This document shows positions 12,535 to 22,800 of a stretch of 64,000 nt of DNA, in pieces (within the stretch, counting starts at the first letter, position 1; the number at the start of each line of letters is the position of its first letter). The notes beneath the pieces are model-generated. The model was not told where the DNA came from, ran no database searches, and saw only the letters and a program-made list of their open reading frames with translations. The DNA is from Sitta carolinensis (lineage: Eukaryota; Chordata; Aves; Passeriformes; Sittidae). A program made the translations under genes and the position numbers. The stretch covers positions 2,365,564-2,429,563 of the forward strand of contig CM063309.1 in NCBI GenBank assembly GCA_032173965.1, written 5' to 3'.

Positions 12535-13600
12535 GGCCCTGGGCTGGCCTTGAGCAAACACGAACTTCTCTTTCAATATCTAGTTGTGTTGAGCTCCACA
12601 TTCCCAAGTGATCTTTAATCAACAAACCCCTTCCCCAGAAACCTCCAGCAGACCTGAAACGGGCACAACCCTGACCAGTCAGAGGCTTTGCACGGCACAA
12701 GGGATGAAGCCAACGACCGGGGCAAAAACAAAGCTGCAGATTTCACTTCAAGCCATTTTGTACTTCAGCAAGTACAAGAAAACACCCCTGAGTCCTGTTG
12801 ATATTTGCAGAGGTGTCTTTGTTTGTGACAAACTGGCTTTTACTGGGATCAACTCAAGGCAGAGCAGGTTTGGACCGCGGGGTTCGGTGCCACTCGGTGC
12901 CGGTTGGCTCCCGGCAGGTGCAGCAGCTCTTGGTGCACTCCAGAACCACTTCCGAGCACAGAGATCACAGTTCTGTGTCCCAGCTGCCCTGGGTGAGGCA
13001 GAGACTCTGCTCCCAGCCGAGCTTTGAACTGTGCTAACCCAGAACCACTGCTCTGCCTCGCCCCAGGGTGCTGGGGAGGTCCCAGCTGCTCATCTCTGCT
13101 GTCACCAGGGACCAGGCCAGCATCTGCTGCCTCTTTTGGTGCTGCAAACCCCTCTGAAGTCTTGACCAAAGCCTTCTGCAAGGGGGTGGGGGAGTGGTTT
13201 ATTGCCCCTGAGATAACCAGCATAATCCAGGCCTTTTAAATTGTTTTCTTCCTGTTGCAAATTGTGGTTTTGAAGACTTCTCTAGACCTACTGGATTCGG
13301 TTGGCTAAGCTGGGATCAGAGGGAGGATCAGAATTGGTGGGCTGGGTTTAACTCTGAAAAAAGATGTTTTGGTCCTGTACTCTGAGGCAAGTGATTGTTG
13401 CTGCTCTGATGTTAGAGCTGTGGAGGAACCCGGGGCTGGAAGAGCAGCCACACTGTGGGCTTTGTTTCTCTTTTTTTTACTCAAATGGTACTTGGGGGCA
13501 ATGGAACGGTCAATCAGGAGCAGAATTTTGGAAACTTCTCAAGTTGTTACCATTTTATACTGTTGTTTACTCTTATCTCCAATTAAAAGTTGCTTCAGAA
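12535..13600 (+). other. CERS5: CERS5 3' untranslated region
   Basis: Follows the CERS5 stop codon. The first plausible + strand polyadenylation hexamer is ATTAAA at 13582-13587. The 3' end is therefore inferred near 13600, giving a UTR of about 1.05 kb. No coding exon is seen in it. The true end is not directly visible. Confidence 0.5.
13582..13587 (+). terminator. CERS5: Candidate CERS5 poly(A) signal (ATTAAA)
   Basis: ATTAAA on the + strand, about 1.05 kb past the CERS5 stop and before the convergent COX14 3' end. It is the commonest variant hexamer. Placement is inferred. Confidence 0.45.
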
Positions 13601-13684
13601 ACTTGGGGTGATGTGTTCCATCTTGAGGAAACAGAACAGAGGACAGCACGTGTCCCTTGGCTGCTGCCAGGAGCACAGGAGAAA

Positions 13685-13803
13685 CAGCTCCTTGGAAGAA
13701 CAGAAGTGATGGACTCATGGAAGGTGTCCCTGCCCATGGAAGGGGGGATGTGACCAAGTGACCCTGCAGGTCCCTCCCAGCCCAGCCCAGCCTGTGATTT
13801 GGG
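13685..13803 (+). mobile_element. CR1-type LINE 3' fragment
   Basis: Contains GGAAGGTGTCCCTGCCCATG and the following 'caggtccctcccagcccag' text, which is the usual CR1 3' end. It sits exactly between the CERS5 and COX14 3' ends. Confidence 0.75.
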
Positions 13804-13843
13804 GGACACCACACACCACCACACTGGCCACTTTCACAGGGGT

Positions 13844-13849
13844 TTTATT
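13844..13849 (-). terminator. COX14: COX14 poly(A) signal (AATAAA)
   Basis: TTTATT on the + strand reads AATAAA on the - strand, 191 bp past the COX14 stop. This gives a short 3' UTR ending near 13825, tail to tail with CERS5. Confidence 0.75.
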
Positions 13850-13892
13850 GCACATTATCTGCCTCCCCCAGCCCAGGGGGGACTGGGAGGTG

Positions 13893-14045
13893 GGGCTGGT
13901 CCAGGGTGGGCTCAGCTCCTGGAGTTGGGCTCAGTGTGGGCTCAGCTCCTGGGGGCAGTCCCAGCTCCCAGGGCTGGTCCCAGAGCAGGCTCAGCTCCTG
14001 GGGGCAGTCCCAGCTCCCAGTCCCAGTCCCAGAGCAGGCTCAGCT
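13893..14045. repeat. Imperfect tandem repeats in the COX14 3' UTR
   Basis: Repeats of GGCTCAGCTCCTGG and CAGTCCCAGCTCCCAG fill the COX14 3' UTR, including two copies of a block about 60 bp apart. They extend to the end of the coding sequence. Confidence 0.75.
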
Positions 14046-14198
14046 CTCGGGGCCGGGCGTGTTCTCGCGCTCCCGGCGGTGCTGGAGCATCCTCTGGACA
14101 CGGACAGTGCACAGGTACCCGGCATACACTGTCAGCAGCATCATGGAGCCTGAGAATGCCTTGTAGCCAAAGTCTGCCAGCTGCTTTCTGGACACCAT
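14040..14198 (-). CDS. COX14: Cytochrome c oxidase assembly protein COX14
   Basis: A single-exon frame of 52 codons plus stop. COX14 is a small inner-membrane protein that stabilises newly made COX1 during assembly of mitochondrial complex IV. The sequence starts [18 protein letters not shown]. It has one hydrophobic span ([17 protein letters not shown], about residues 17-33) followed by a basic segment (QHRRERE), which is the family layout. The human protein, as I recall it, is 57 residues, so this one has a slightly shorter tail. The start is chosen because upstream in-frame codons fall in a CR1 fragment and because an acceptor (ctctctcgcAG) lies just before GTGCAGCCATGG. That implies a 5' UTR intron with all coding in one exon, as in other vertebrates. 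It is convergent with CERS5 and co-oriented with GPD1. Confidence 0.93.
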   Translation of the reverse strand: MVSRKQLADFGYKAFSGSMMLLTVYAGYLCTVRVQRMLQHRRERENTPGPES

Positions 14199-14221
14199 GG
14201 CTGCACCTGCGAGAGAGACAG

Positions 14222-14315
14222 AATCCCAGGATCGGCAGGGTTGGAAGGACCTCTGGAGATCATCCAGTGTAACCCCCCGTGTCCAGGCAGGGTCACCCAA
14301 GCAGGGCGTTACCTG
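14222..14315 (+). mobile_element. CR1-type LINE fragment
   Basis: GGGTTGGAAGGACCTCTGGA followed by GATCATCCAGTGTAACCCCC and 'caggcagggtcacccaagcaggg' is typical CR1 text. It lies about 25 bp upstream of the COX14 start, in its predicted 5' intron and antisense to the gene. Confidence 0.85.
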
Positions 14316-14444
14316 CCAAACTACAAACTCAGAGCTGCTCCTGAGAGCTTTTCTGCAGGAAACATTGCAGCTGCTTTAAGAGAGAAACTTCTCATTTATA
14401 TTGCGTATTCTTCTCAGGCTTCTATGACTGCAACGTGGCGGCGC

Positions 14445-15300
14445 TGAGCGTCCGTCCATCTCCCACCCGTCCGTCCATCCTCCACCCTGTCCCGTCCATC
14501 CTCCCACCCCGTCCCTCCAGCTCCCGTGCCATCCTCCCCACCCTGTCCCGTCCATCCTCCCACCGTCCCGACTCCCCGTCCCTCATCCCACCTCCGTCCC
14601 ACCCCCACTGTCCCGTCCATCCTCCCACTCCACCTAGAACCTGTCCCTCATCCCCACCCGTCCTCATCCTCCCATCTCCACCCCGTCCGTCCATCCTCCC
14701 ACCCCGTGCCGTCCATCCTCCCACCCTGTCCCGTCCATCCTCCCACCCATCGCCATCTCCCACCCCCGTCCATCCTCCCACTCCCAGTGTCCCGTCCATC
14801 CTCCCACCCTTTCCCCGTCCATCCTCCACCCTGTCCCTCCATCCTCCCACCGTCCGTCCTCTCCATCCTCCACCCGTGCCGTCCATCCTCCCACCCGTCC
14901 GTCCATCCTCCATTCCCGTCCATCCCCTCCACACTCACTCACTCCCATCCCATCCCATCCCAGTCTGTTCCCCTCCCCTCACCGCTCTATCCTATCCTAT
15001 CCTCCCTCCAGGCCTGTTCCCCTCCCTCACCGCTCCTATCCTATCCCATCCTATCCTATCCAATCCCGGCCTGTTCCCCTCCCTCACCCTCCTACCGTCC
15101 TATCCTATCCCATCCCATCCCATCCCGGTCTGCTTCCCCTCCCTCACCGCTCGCTTCCTTCCGCGGCCTGTTCTCCCTCCCTCACGCTCCTATCCCATCC
15201 TATCCTTCCCATCCATCCATCCGGTTGCTACCCCTCCTCACCGCTCCTATCCTATCCCATCCCAATCCATCCACCCAGTCCCGTTCCCCTCCCTCACGCT
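14445..15300 (+). repeat. Composite pyrimidine-rich minisatellite in the COX14 5' region
   Basis: Up to about 14935 the unit is a variant of CCGTCCATCCTCCCACC. From about 14940 it changes to CCTATCC/CCCATCC pentamers mixed with a 'ttcccctccctcaccgctc' spacer about every 60 bp. On the - strand this is GGATGG/GGGTGG-rich. Long open frames on both strands here are repeat artefacts. Confidence 0.93.
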
Positions 15301-15720
15301 CCCCTTGGCTCCGCCGCGCGCCTCCCGTTCCGCGTCACGTGGCTGTCACGTGTCTCGCGCCGTCCGTGACCCCCTGTCACGTGGGCCCACCGGCGAGCGC
15401 GGGAACCGCCCGCCGCGCGCCCGCGCGCCCCCTGGCGCCGCCGCCGCCGCCGTGTCCCCTCAGGGGCCGCGCCCGCCGCCGCCGCCGCCGTGTCCCCCTC
15501 AGGGGCCGCGCCCGCCTCCATCGCCGCCGTGTCCCCCTCAGGGGCCGCGCCCGCCTCCATCGCCGCCGCCGCCCGCACGGGCCGGTCCCGCGGCTTGAGT
15601 GCGGCGCGAGGGACGGTCCTTGGCCGCGCATAGCCGCCGCCGAGGCTCTCCGGGCTCTGCCGCAGCCCTGAGGCTCGGAGGAGCGGTGCCATCCCGATGG
15701 GCACGGTCGCTTCGCAAGGT
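15300..15720 (-). promoter_or_regulatory. COX14: CpG island, likely COX14 promoter
   Basis: A dense CpG block lies upstream of COX14. It contains three CACGTG E-boxes at 15336-15341, 15347-15352 and 15378-15383. CACGTG is bound by USF, MYC/MAX and TFEB-family factors, and USF-type control of nuclear genes for mitochondrial proteins is known. That this is the COX14 promoter is inferred from position and from the 5' UTR intron implied at 14207. A divergent + strand transcript is possible but not shown. Confidence 0.55.
15450..15570 (+). repeat. 39-bp GC-rich tandem repeat, three copies
   Basis: The text CAGGGGCCGCGCCCGCC recurs at 15461, 15500 and 15539, exactly 39 bp apart, joined by GCC-rich and 'tccatcgccgcc' linkers. 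It lies inside the CpG island. Confidence 0.9.
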
Positions 15721-17040
15721 GCCACCCTGAGGGCCCCGGTGCCTCCCCGAGGGTCCCAGTGTCCTCCCAAGGGTCCTGGTGGCTGCCCACGGTCCCAGTG
15801 TACCCCCAGCCGCCTTCCCCCCAGGCCGTGTTCCCCCCAGTCCCCTCCCGGAGCTCCTTTCCCTGCTCGGTGTGGGCCTCCCTGGAGCTCCAAAGCTGCC
15901 AGGCTCGCTTTCTCCCCTCCTCATCCCTCAGAGCAGCAGCTCCCAGGGCTGCGGCACTGGGATGTGCTGAGCCTGCAGAACATAATTCCAAATGGCAAAG
16001 GGAAGACTTTTTATAGCTCGGGAAATCCAGCTCCAGTGTGGTGTGTTGGAAAGCGAGGGATCGGTGTGCTGCTCTTCCCACATGAGACCTGGGGCCCTCA
16101 GCAAGGGCCTGCAGGGACTCGGTGCTTCCATGGTCAAAGAAACATGGACAAGGGATGCAAAAAGCATTTCCATCGCAGAGGAGCTCCCAGCTAAACAGAA
16201 ATCCCTGCTGGATTCTGCTGCAGCTCCAGGCAGGTGCTGACAGGAGTTGGTGTGAGGGAGCAGAGCTCAGGGACCCTCTCTCCTGCATGAGCCTCATATC
16301 CAAACACTTGGATTCCTGAAGCCCGTGAAGACAAAGAGAACTACAAGTTGTGCCAGCCCTGCAGGAACACGCTGGACTTCCTTTATCCTCCCTCCAAGCT
16401 CAATAAAGCTCCTCGGCAGAGGAAGCCGTGTTGGCTCCCCCCATACGACAGTTCTGAATTTAAAGGTCGCAGAGTGCCTGCTGAGAAAACGTGGCTAATA
16501 AAAGGCACAGAAACAAGTGCAGTGCCAGCAGATTAAATTCCCCTTGTAAGACACTGAGCAGAGGGTTCAGAGCCCTGGAAAGGTCACTCAGTATGGAGCT
16601 CCTTTAAAGACACACAGGGACAAGGCGAGTCTGGGAAAAGCAGCTGGGAAGAGATGAATAAAATCCCACAGCGTGTCCTGGGAAGCACAAACATCAGAGG
16701 AGGGTGTGTGGGGCACAGTGGGGTCCTGGCCTGGCTCCTGCAGGCCCCAGGTGAGGACTCTGCCCCTGGCTCAGTGTTGCAATCCCAAGCCACCATAGTC
16801 CTACAGCCAAATTTTAATCCTGGAACCGTTGCTGAGACAAAGCAAGTGGGACACCGTGTGACGTTGTGGCTAAACAGGGACCTCAGGGACATTGTTGCTG
16901 TTTCTGGGACAGCATGGGAGGGTGCAGAGCCAGGAGGGAACGGACAGTGCCCTGTTCTGAGGGACTCAGCAAGTCCAGCAGGCACCAACCCAGCAACAGC
17001 GACGCACTGGAACAAGGAGAGCATCTCATATCTCTTCTCC
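15720..17040. other. COX14-GPD1 spacer
   Basis: No supported exon. Open frames here (for example 15697-16194, 16584-17042 and 16654-17073) have no recognisable family and no consistent splice signals. AATAAA hexamers on the + strand occur at 16402-16407 and 16497-16502. They could end a divergent non-coding transcript from the CpG island, but nothing else supports one. Confidence 0.6.
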
Positions 17041-17043
17041 ATG

Positions 17044-17049
17044 TTTAAT
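17044..17049 (-). terminator. GPD1: Candidate GPD1 poly(A) signal (ATTAAA)
   Basis: TTTAAT on the + strand reads ATTAAA on the - strand, about 0.9 kb past the GPD1 stop. A GATAAA variant near 17637 is an alternative. The choice is uncertain. Confidence 0.35.
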
Positions 17050-17940
17050 TCTATTCTAAAGGTACACTGCTAGTCAGAGACCCCTGGCTCTGGACTTGAA
17101 CGGGGAAGAAGAGGGAGCCCTGCAGCCTTCCAGCCCAGGTAGGATCGGTGACCACTGGACACGCTGCCCTGAGCAAACACCACCAGCTTCAGCAGTTGGT
17201 CCCTGCAGTGCCAAGCCCCAGAGGACAAACTGAGACAGGGAGAGAAGTCAGCAGGCATGGAATTAGCACTGGCAAACCTGTGACAACAGGGGAGCTCCCC
17301 AGGGCTGGCACCAGGTCTGATAGAGAGAGCAAAAGCTCTAAATAAGCTCCAGAGTGTCCCTGGGTCAGTAGGAGCAGCTGGGGGAAAGCAGCACGTGGCC
17401 AGGTGGCAAGGAATCTTAGAAATCTTAGAAAGATTTCTCAGTGCCTTTGGAAGTCCTGGGAGCTCCACTCAGCAGGTGAGCCTGGCAGGGAACTGTGCCC
17501 TCTCCACCAGACAGGGAATGCAAAAGCAGCAGCACGTAGGGCAGAGCTGGTGTCACCCAGAGTGGCCCCATGGGGCTAAGAGGGAGGATTTGGGACACTG
17601 TTTTCCCTCCCAGGCAGTGCCCAGCCCTTATTTATCATCGATGGCCTGGCAGAGTCCTTCCCACAGCTGAATCCACTGTGAGGAAGAGGAAGGAGGAAGA
17701 TGCTCAGCGCTGCTCAGGGCAGACCTTAGACAGCAGCAGCAATTAAATGAGCCCTTCAAAGAGAGAAGGAGGCCAGCAGGTACCTCAGTGCCAGGCTCAG
17801 TGTCCAGGGCTGGGGAAGGGACCCTCTGCTCTTCCAGCAGTCTGCAGAGGCTCCCAAGAGCCCCGGACTCCTCCCAAGGCTGTGGCAGCAGGTCAGGTTG
17901 GTGTGGGCAGGAGCTCTCAGCACATCTGCAGGCAGAGCCC

Positions 17941-20900
17941 TCACATGTGCTCAGGGTGGTTCTGGAGACACGTGATGAAGTCAGTGACAGGTTTTCCCTC
18001 GTAGCAGATCCGATACACAGCAGTGAAGAGGGGGAACCTGTGGGCACACAAAGAAAGTCACCACAGATGGCAGAGTTAGAGCAGCTCCACTTCTGTCACA
18101 GCATGCAGGCGCACGTGGGGCAATGGCACAGTGTCCCACCCAACAGGCCACTCCCCTCCTGCTGCTCCTGAAAAGGTCCCAGCCACACCCCAACGAAGCA
18201 CAGAAATTCCAGCACTCACTTCTCCACCACATTCTTGCTCTTGAGGATTCGATGCAGCTCAGCAGATGTCTGGGGACCCTGCAGCTTCTGCCCATTCAGC
18301 ATCTCCTTCTCCAGCTGCTCGATGGACTGAAACAAGCCAGCAGTGAGGAGCTGGACCTGCAACCCCACTGCTGCACCACAATGCTGCCCTGGAGCTGGGC
18401 TGCAGCACTAGCCAGGCACAGACAGATCCCACAGAGCTAGCTGGGATCACCTCCCTGCCTGCTCACCAGGCTGATGCAGGGATCATGAATCATCCTGAGT
18501 CGGAAGGGTCCCCCAAGGATCATCCAGTCAAACTCCTGACCCCACAGAGACACTCCAACAACCCCACCCTGTGCCTGTGAGTGTTGGCCAAACACCCCTT
18601 GGGGAGCCTGTTCAGTGCCTGACCACCGTCTGGGTGAAGAACCTTTTCCTGCTATCCAAGCCAAACCTCCCCTGACCCAGCTCCCTCCTCACAGGGATCA
18701 GCGGCAGCCCCTTCCAGCTCTGCTCACCTTCCCAGTCTTGGCAAAAGCCTCGGCTACCTTGCGGTTGCGGCCCCCGTAGCAGGTGGTGATGAGATCGGCA
18801 ACGCCGCAGCTCTCCAGGAAGGTGGACGGGGTGACAGGGCACTTACAGAAGAGTTTGGCAAAGCCAATCATCTCCATCAGGCCCAGGCGGATCACGGCAG
18901 CCTTTGTGTTGTCACCGTAGCCAAGCCCATCACAGAAACCAGCTCCTACAGCCACCACGTTCTGGAAAACAATGGCAACGTGGAGGGATCTCTTCCCAGA
19001 GGAGCTCGGGGCTTGGCTGCATCCATGAGCAGCCTGTGTGACCCCAAGTACCAGCTGCTGTCTGTGCCAGTGCCCATCCTGCCTCCTCCCCTGAGCTCCC
19101 TGCACACCCACCTTGAGAGCCCCACAGATCTCCACAGTGTCAGCTTCCTGCACCACCGACACACGGAAGTTGGGTGTCTGCATCAGGTCCTTCAGCATCT
19201 GCCCGTGCTTCATGTTCTTGCAGCCTGAGGAGACAAAGGGACGAGGGAGAAGATGATAGGGAACACCCTGAGGTAAGTCCATGCTTTCCTAAAGGTCATC
19301 CAGTGAGAGGTACCTATTGCCCAACCAATGGATGTTGCAAAACATTTGCAGGTCCACACAGGAGCCAGGCACACACTGCCTGACAGATAAGCACTGTTCA
19401 ACTCTGGCATGCCCAGAACACGGGGACAGTCCCTGCTGCTGTATCACGCAAGACAGAAATGATTTTCTGAATGCTCAGTAGGTTAAAGGCATCTTCAAAG
19501 GTTGCTAATTTGGGGTTGGAGCTTTCTGTCTTGCCTGTCCCTGCAGGGTCCTGTGTGCTCACAGGGGTTGTGGGCTCTGCTCCACCTCCCCAGCCTCCTG
19601 CACAGCGTGTTTGCTGTTGTTTGATACTACAGACACTTTGAATGTCACAACTTCTGACCCAGCAAAGGGTTCTGTTTGTTTTGGCTCTGTGCATAGTCCC
19701 CAGCAGTGGGGAGGATGCTGGAATAGTCACCAGATAAACTTCCAAGCAGCCCTGGCTGGCAATAACTTGAGATCCAGGTGGGCATCCTGTGAAGCCCAAG
19801 GAAATCAAGGATAGAGCTTATTCCTAAAGGGCCTCTTGGTGCCCACCCCTTTAATTTGTGCCAGGCAGCTGCCTGATGCTGGGTCCATGCTGGCAGGAAC
19901 TTTTAGCTACACTATTCTGTTGTTAATGAAGCAAATGATCCCATCTCAAACCCTGGGAATGAGCTCAGCCAGCTCCTGTGGAGTGTCCTGTCTTCCCAGG
20001 GAACAGGGCCAGTTCACCCGAGGCAGCAGGAGTTTGAGCTGCACCCTTTGCCTCTTCCTGCTCCTCACAAATGAAAGCTGCTAATGAGGAGGGATGTTGG
20101 CTCCTTACCGATGGTGGTTTCACAGAACTTCTCTTCTGCCACTTCGTTGGCAATATTGGCCCCCATGAGCACGCTCATTTCTATTCCCAGTTTCTCATGG
20201 ATGATGTCTGAGATCAGCCTCAGCCCATCTGGTCCTTCATCCACACCCTGGGAGAGAGGCCAGGGACAGAGATCACACAGTCAGTGAGACTGGATAAGAT
20301 CTCTGTGGACATTGAGTCCAACCTTGGACTGAACACCACCTTGGCAAGCAGACCATGAGCACCTGCCCCCCCTGGACACCTGCCCTCCACCCCAACCCCA
20401 CTGTTCCCTGTGCTCCAAACTGATCCTGAGCTGTGCCCTGCTCCTCTCAGCACCTGAGATCCCCCCCATGCCCTCACCCTTCTCCACCAACACCTCCAAA
20501 TCCCCACAAACACTCTGCCTCCACTTCCCTTCCTCCCCCAATGCCCATTTCTGTTCCAAAATCCCCAGATTCCCTTTGCAGCCTCTCCAAGCCTGGCTGC
20601 TTCCAGCTCCCCTGCCTTGGCTGGGAACCCTGGCGAGTGCTGCTCCTGCTCACACCTTGATGAGTGACATCCCAACAGCCTCTTTCTTCACATGGCCCTT
20701 GAGCTGGTCACAGACTTTGCCAATGAACTGGTGGGGCACCACGAACAGGAGGACATCGGCCCCTGCACAGGCTTTGAGCAGGTCTGGCTCTGCCACCTGA
20801 ATAGAGCGTGACTGTTGTTAGAGACTGGGAAGCTGGAAGGGAAGGAAGGGCCCAAAGTCACCATGCTGAGGTCACTGCCAAAGCTGGCAGGGCAGAGGGG

Positions 20901-21576
20901 CTGGAGCAGAGTGGGACAATGCCAGCTCAGAGGCAGCCACCTGGCCTCCAGCCCAGCCTGTGGGATGCCAGAGCAGGGGCAGAGGTGGGCAGTGAGAGCA
21001 GCCAGGGCTGCAGCTCATCCAAGCACCGATGAAGGTCAGTGGGAGGGCGTAACTGAGCCCCGCACAGCCCGGGGCATCCCTGCCTTCACACCCCAGCGTT
21101 CCAGCAGCAACCCGGAGCTGCCGGCCTCTCCCAGAGCCCGGCCGGCAGCTCTGCCCCTCGGAGAGCCTGCTGGCAGCCCACACTCACCACGTTGGGGGGC
21201 AGCTTGTGCCCCGGCAGGTACTTGACATTCTCGTGCTCCGTGTTGATGATGTCCGTGAGCCGCCGGCCGCCCACCTCCTCCTCCAGCACCCACATGTTCA
21301 CCTGGCTCTCGAAGGTGCTCAGCCGAGCTGCGTTGCTGCCGGCGATCTTGGCGATGGCCGAGCCCCTGCGAGGGCAGAGGGAGGCCGTGGCTGTGAGCAC
21401 TGGGGAGCCCAGGGCAGCGCAGGTCACGCCGTGACCTGCAGGAATGGGGACGGGCTGGCCCCGGCTCCCGGGGGGACAGGGGAGGGCTGGCACCGCGCCG
21501 TGCTCGCCGAGGGGACCCGGGGACCCGGCGCTCACCAGTTGCCAGAGCCCACGACGCAAACCTTCTTGCCACCCAT
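17941..21576 (-). CDS. GPD1: Glycerol-3-phosphate dehydrogenase [NAD+], cytosolic
   Basis: Exons (- strand order): 21536-21576, 21188-21365, 20656-20796, 20109-20247, 19112-19224, 18728-18961, 18220-18326 and 17941-18037 (TGA). They join to 1050 nt and 349 residues, the usual length. GPD1 interconverts dihydroxyacetone phosphate and glycerol-3-phosphate with NADH, linking glycolysis to lipid synthesis and the glycerophosphate shuttle. The N-terminal Rossmann motif GSGNWGSA is at residues 10-17. Expected catalytic and substrate residues are all present: K120 (last residue of exon 3), K204 (last of exon 5), N205, D260, T264 and R269. It ends [12 protein letters not shown]. The start is ATGGGTGGCAAGAAG; the sequence [14 protein letters not shown] matches the family start. 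All introns are GT-AG. The paralogue GPD1L is less likely, given the synteny. Confidence 0.97.
18484..18705 (+). mobile_element. CR1-type LINE fragment in GPD1 intron
   Basis: Runs through 'gatcatccagtcaaactcctg', 'ccctgtgcctgtgagtgttggcc' and 'ggggagcctgttcagtgcctgacc', a well-known CR1 segment. It is antisense to GPD1 and ends about 25 bp from the exon 6 donor at 18727. Confidence 0.9.
20290..20420 (+). mobile_element. Decayed CR1-like fragment in GPD1 intron
   Basis: 'ttgagtccaacc' followed by 'caccaccttggcaag' and 'accatgagcac' resembles worn CR1 text. The resemblance is weak and by eye only. Confidence 0.45.
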
Positions 21577-21783
21577 GGTGCTGGGAGCGGGGTACTGTGG
21601 GCTTGGAACCCGCCGCTGCTATTTCAAGGCTGCCCGGAGCAGGGGCGGCCCCGGCCCGCCCCCGGCCCCGCCTCGCCCCGGGGGCACCGGGCACCCGCTC
21701 CGGGCACCGCCGGGGCTCCGTGCACGGCAGGTGCAAAGCGCTGCCCCGGAGCAGCTCGGATCCCGCAGGACCAGGGCTCAGCG

Positions 21784-22075
21784 AATCGCAGAATGTCCTG
21801 AGCTGGAAGGGATCCGCAGGGATTAGCGAGTCCAAGTGAAACTGGCCCTGCACGGGGCACCCCACAATCCCACCCTGTGCCTGGAAGCGTTGTCCAAATG
21901 TCCCTCGAGTTCTGGCAGGGTCAGGGTTGTGAGAATTCCCTGGGGAGCCTGTTCAGTGCCTGAGCATCCTCTGGGGGAAAATACCCTTTTCCTAATTTGC
22001 ATCCCAACCCCCTGACACAGGTTCAGCCATTCCCCCGGGTCTTGTCACTGTCCCAGGGAGCAGGGATCGGAGCTG
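21784..22075 (+). mobile_element. CR1-type LINE fragment upstream of GPD1
   Basis: GAATCGCAGAATGTCCTGAG, then GAGTCCAAGTG, 'ctggaagcgttgtccaaatg', 'ggggagcctgttcagtgcctg' and 'ttcagccattcccccgggtc' follow the CR1 order. It starts about 210 bp upstream of the GPD1 start codon. Confidence 0.85.
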
Positions 22076-22794
22076 CCCCTCGTGAGGAAGCTGTAGACCC
22101 CGTGAGGCCAGCGACTCGTGACTGCTGAGCCTTTTTTCTGCATAAAAGCATTTCATTGTCCCCCTCTCGCTAAAAAGTGCCATTTCCCACCCCAAGAAGG
22201 AGCAGGAACCCTCTGGTGCAGCCCCGGGACTCGGCTCCTGCCCACCACAGCCCGAGGCAGCAGCACTTTCCTCTTCACACAGAAGATCCTTCCCTTGCCC
22301 CGAGGGCTCCCAGATCTGCAGCAAAACATTTCTGTTCTATAAACAAGCACGGTGAAAAGAATAAATCCTCTTTTGCATAATTTTAAACCCTTGCATGTAA
22401 ACTGTACTAGAGTTTCCTTCAAATTCTGCCCTACTCCCCTGGGATGTCCAACAGGATGCCACAATCCAGCTAAGTGGACACAGGATAATTCAGGATTTAT
22501 TAGCACTGGCCACTGGATTTCCAGTTTTGTTCAGTTACTTTGTTTACCACAAAAGAACTTTGCAAAGGCTTAGCAGAGTCTGCAAGCTGGGAGATCCCTC
22601 CATGAAGGGCTCACTATAAAAGGCCAAAATATGAAGAACATTTTCTCTCCAGTCACTGAACCCTGGTGGCTTTGAAAAGAAGGGAGAAATAATCCTGTCC
22701 CTTCCCTGGGAGTCACCTGGCTCATCCCCCATGGCAGCTGGGAGTGTGAGCTGTCAGCGTGGAAGGAGGAGGACAGCTTCCTTCACAGGAGTCT
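22076..22794. other. GPD1-SMARCD1 spacer
   Basis: No supported exon. There is an AATAAA on the - strand at 22496-22501 that could serve as a distal SMARCD1 poly(A) site. Otherwise the sequence is unremarkable. Confidence 0.6.
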
Positions 22795-22800
22795 TTTATT
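22795..22800 (-). terminator. SMARCD1: SMARCD1 poly(A) signal (AATAAA)
   Basis: TTTATT on the + strand reads AATAAA on the - strand, about 1.57 kb past the SMARCD1 stop. It gives a 3' UTR from 24372 to about 22775. A run of 16 A on the + strand (about 22833-22848) lies inside this UTR. Confidence 0.6.

Noticed and set aside
14422..15671. Frames of 170-387 codons rich in Pro/Ser or Gly/Asp/Trp
   Set aside because: Pure translations of the COX14 upstream minisatellite and CpG island, open on both strands, with no family resemblance.
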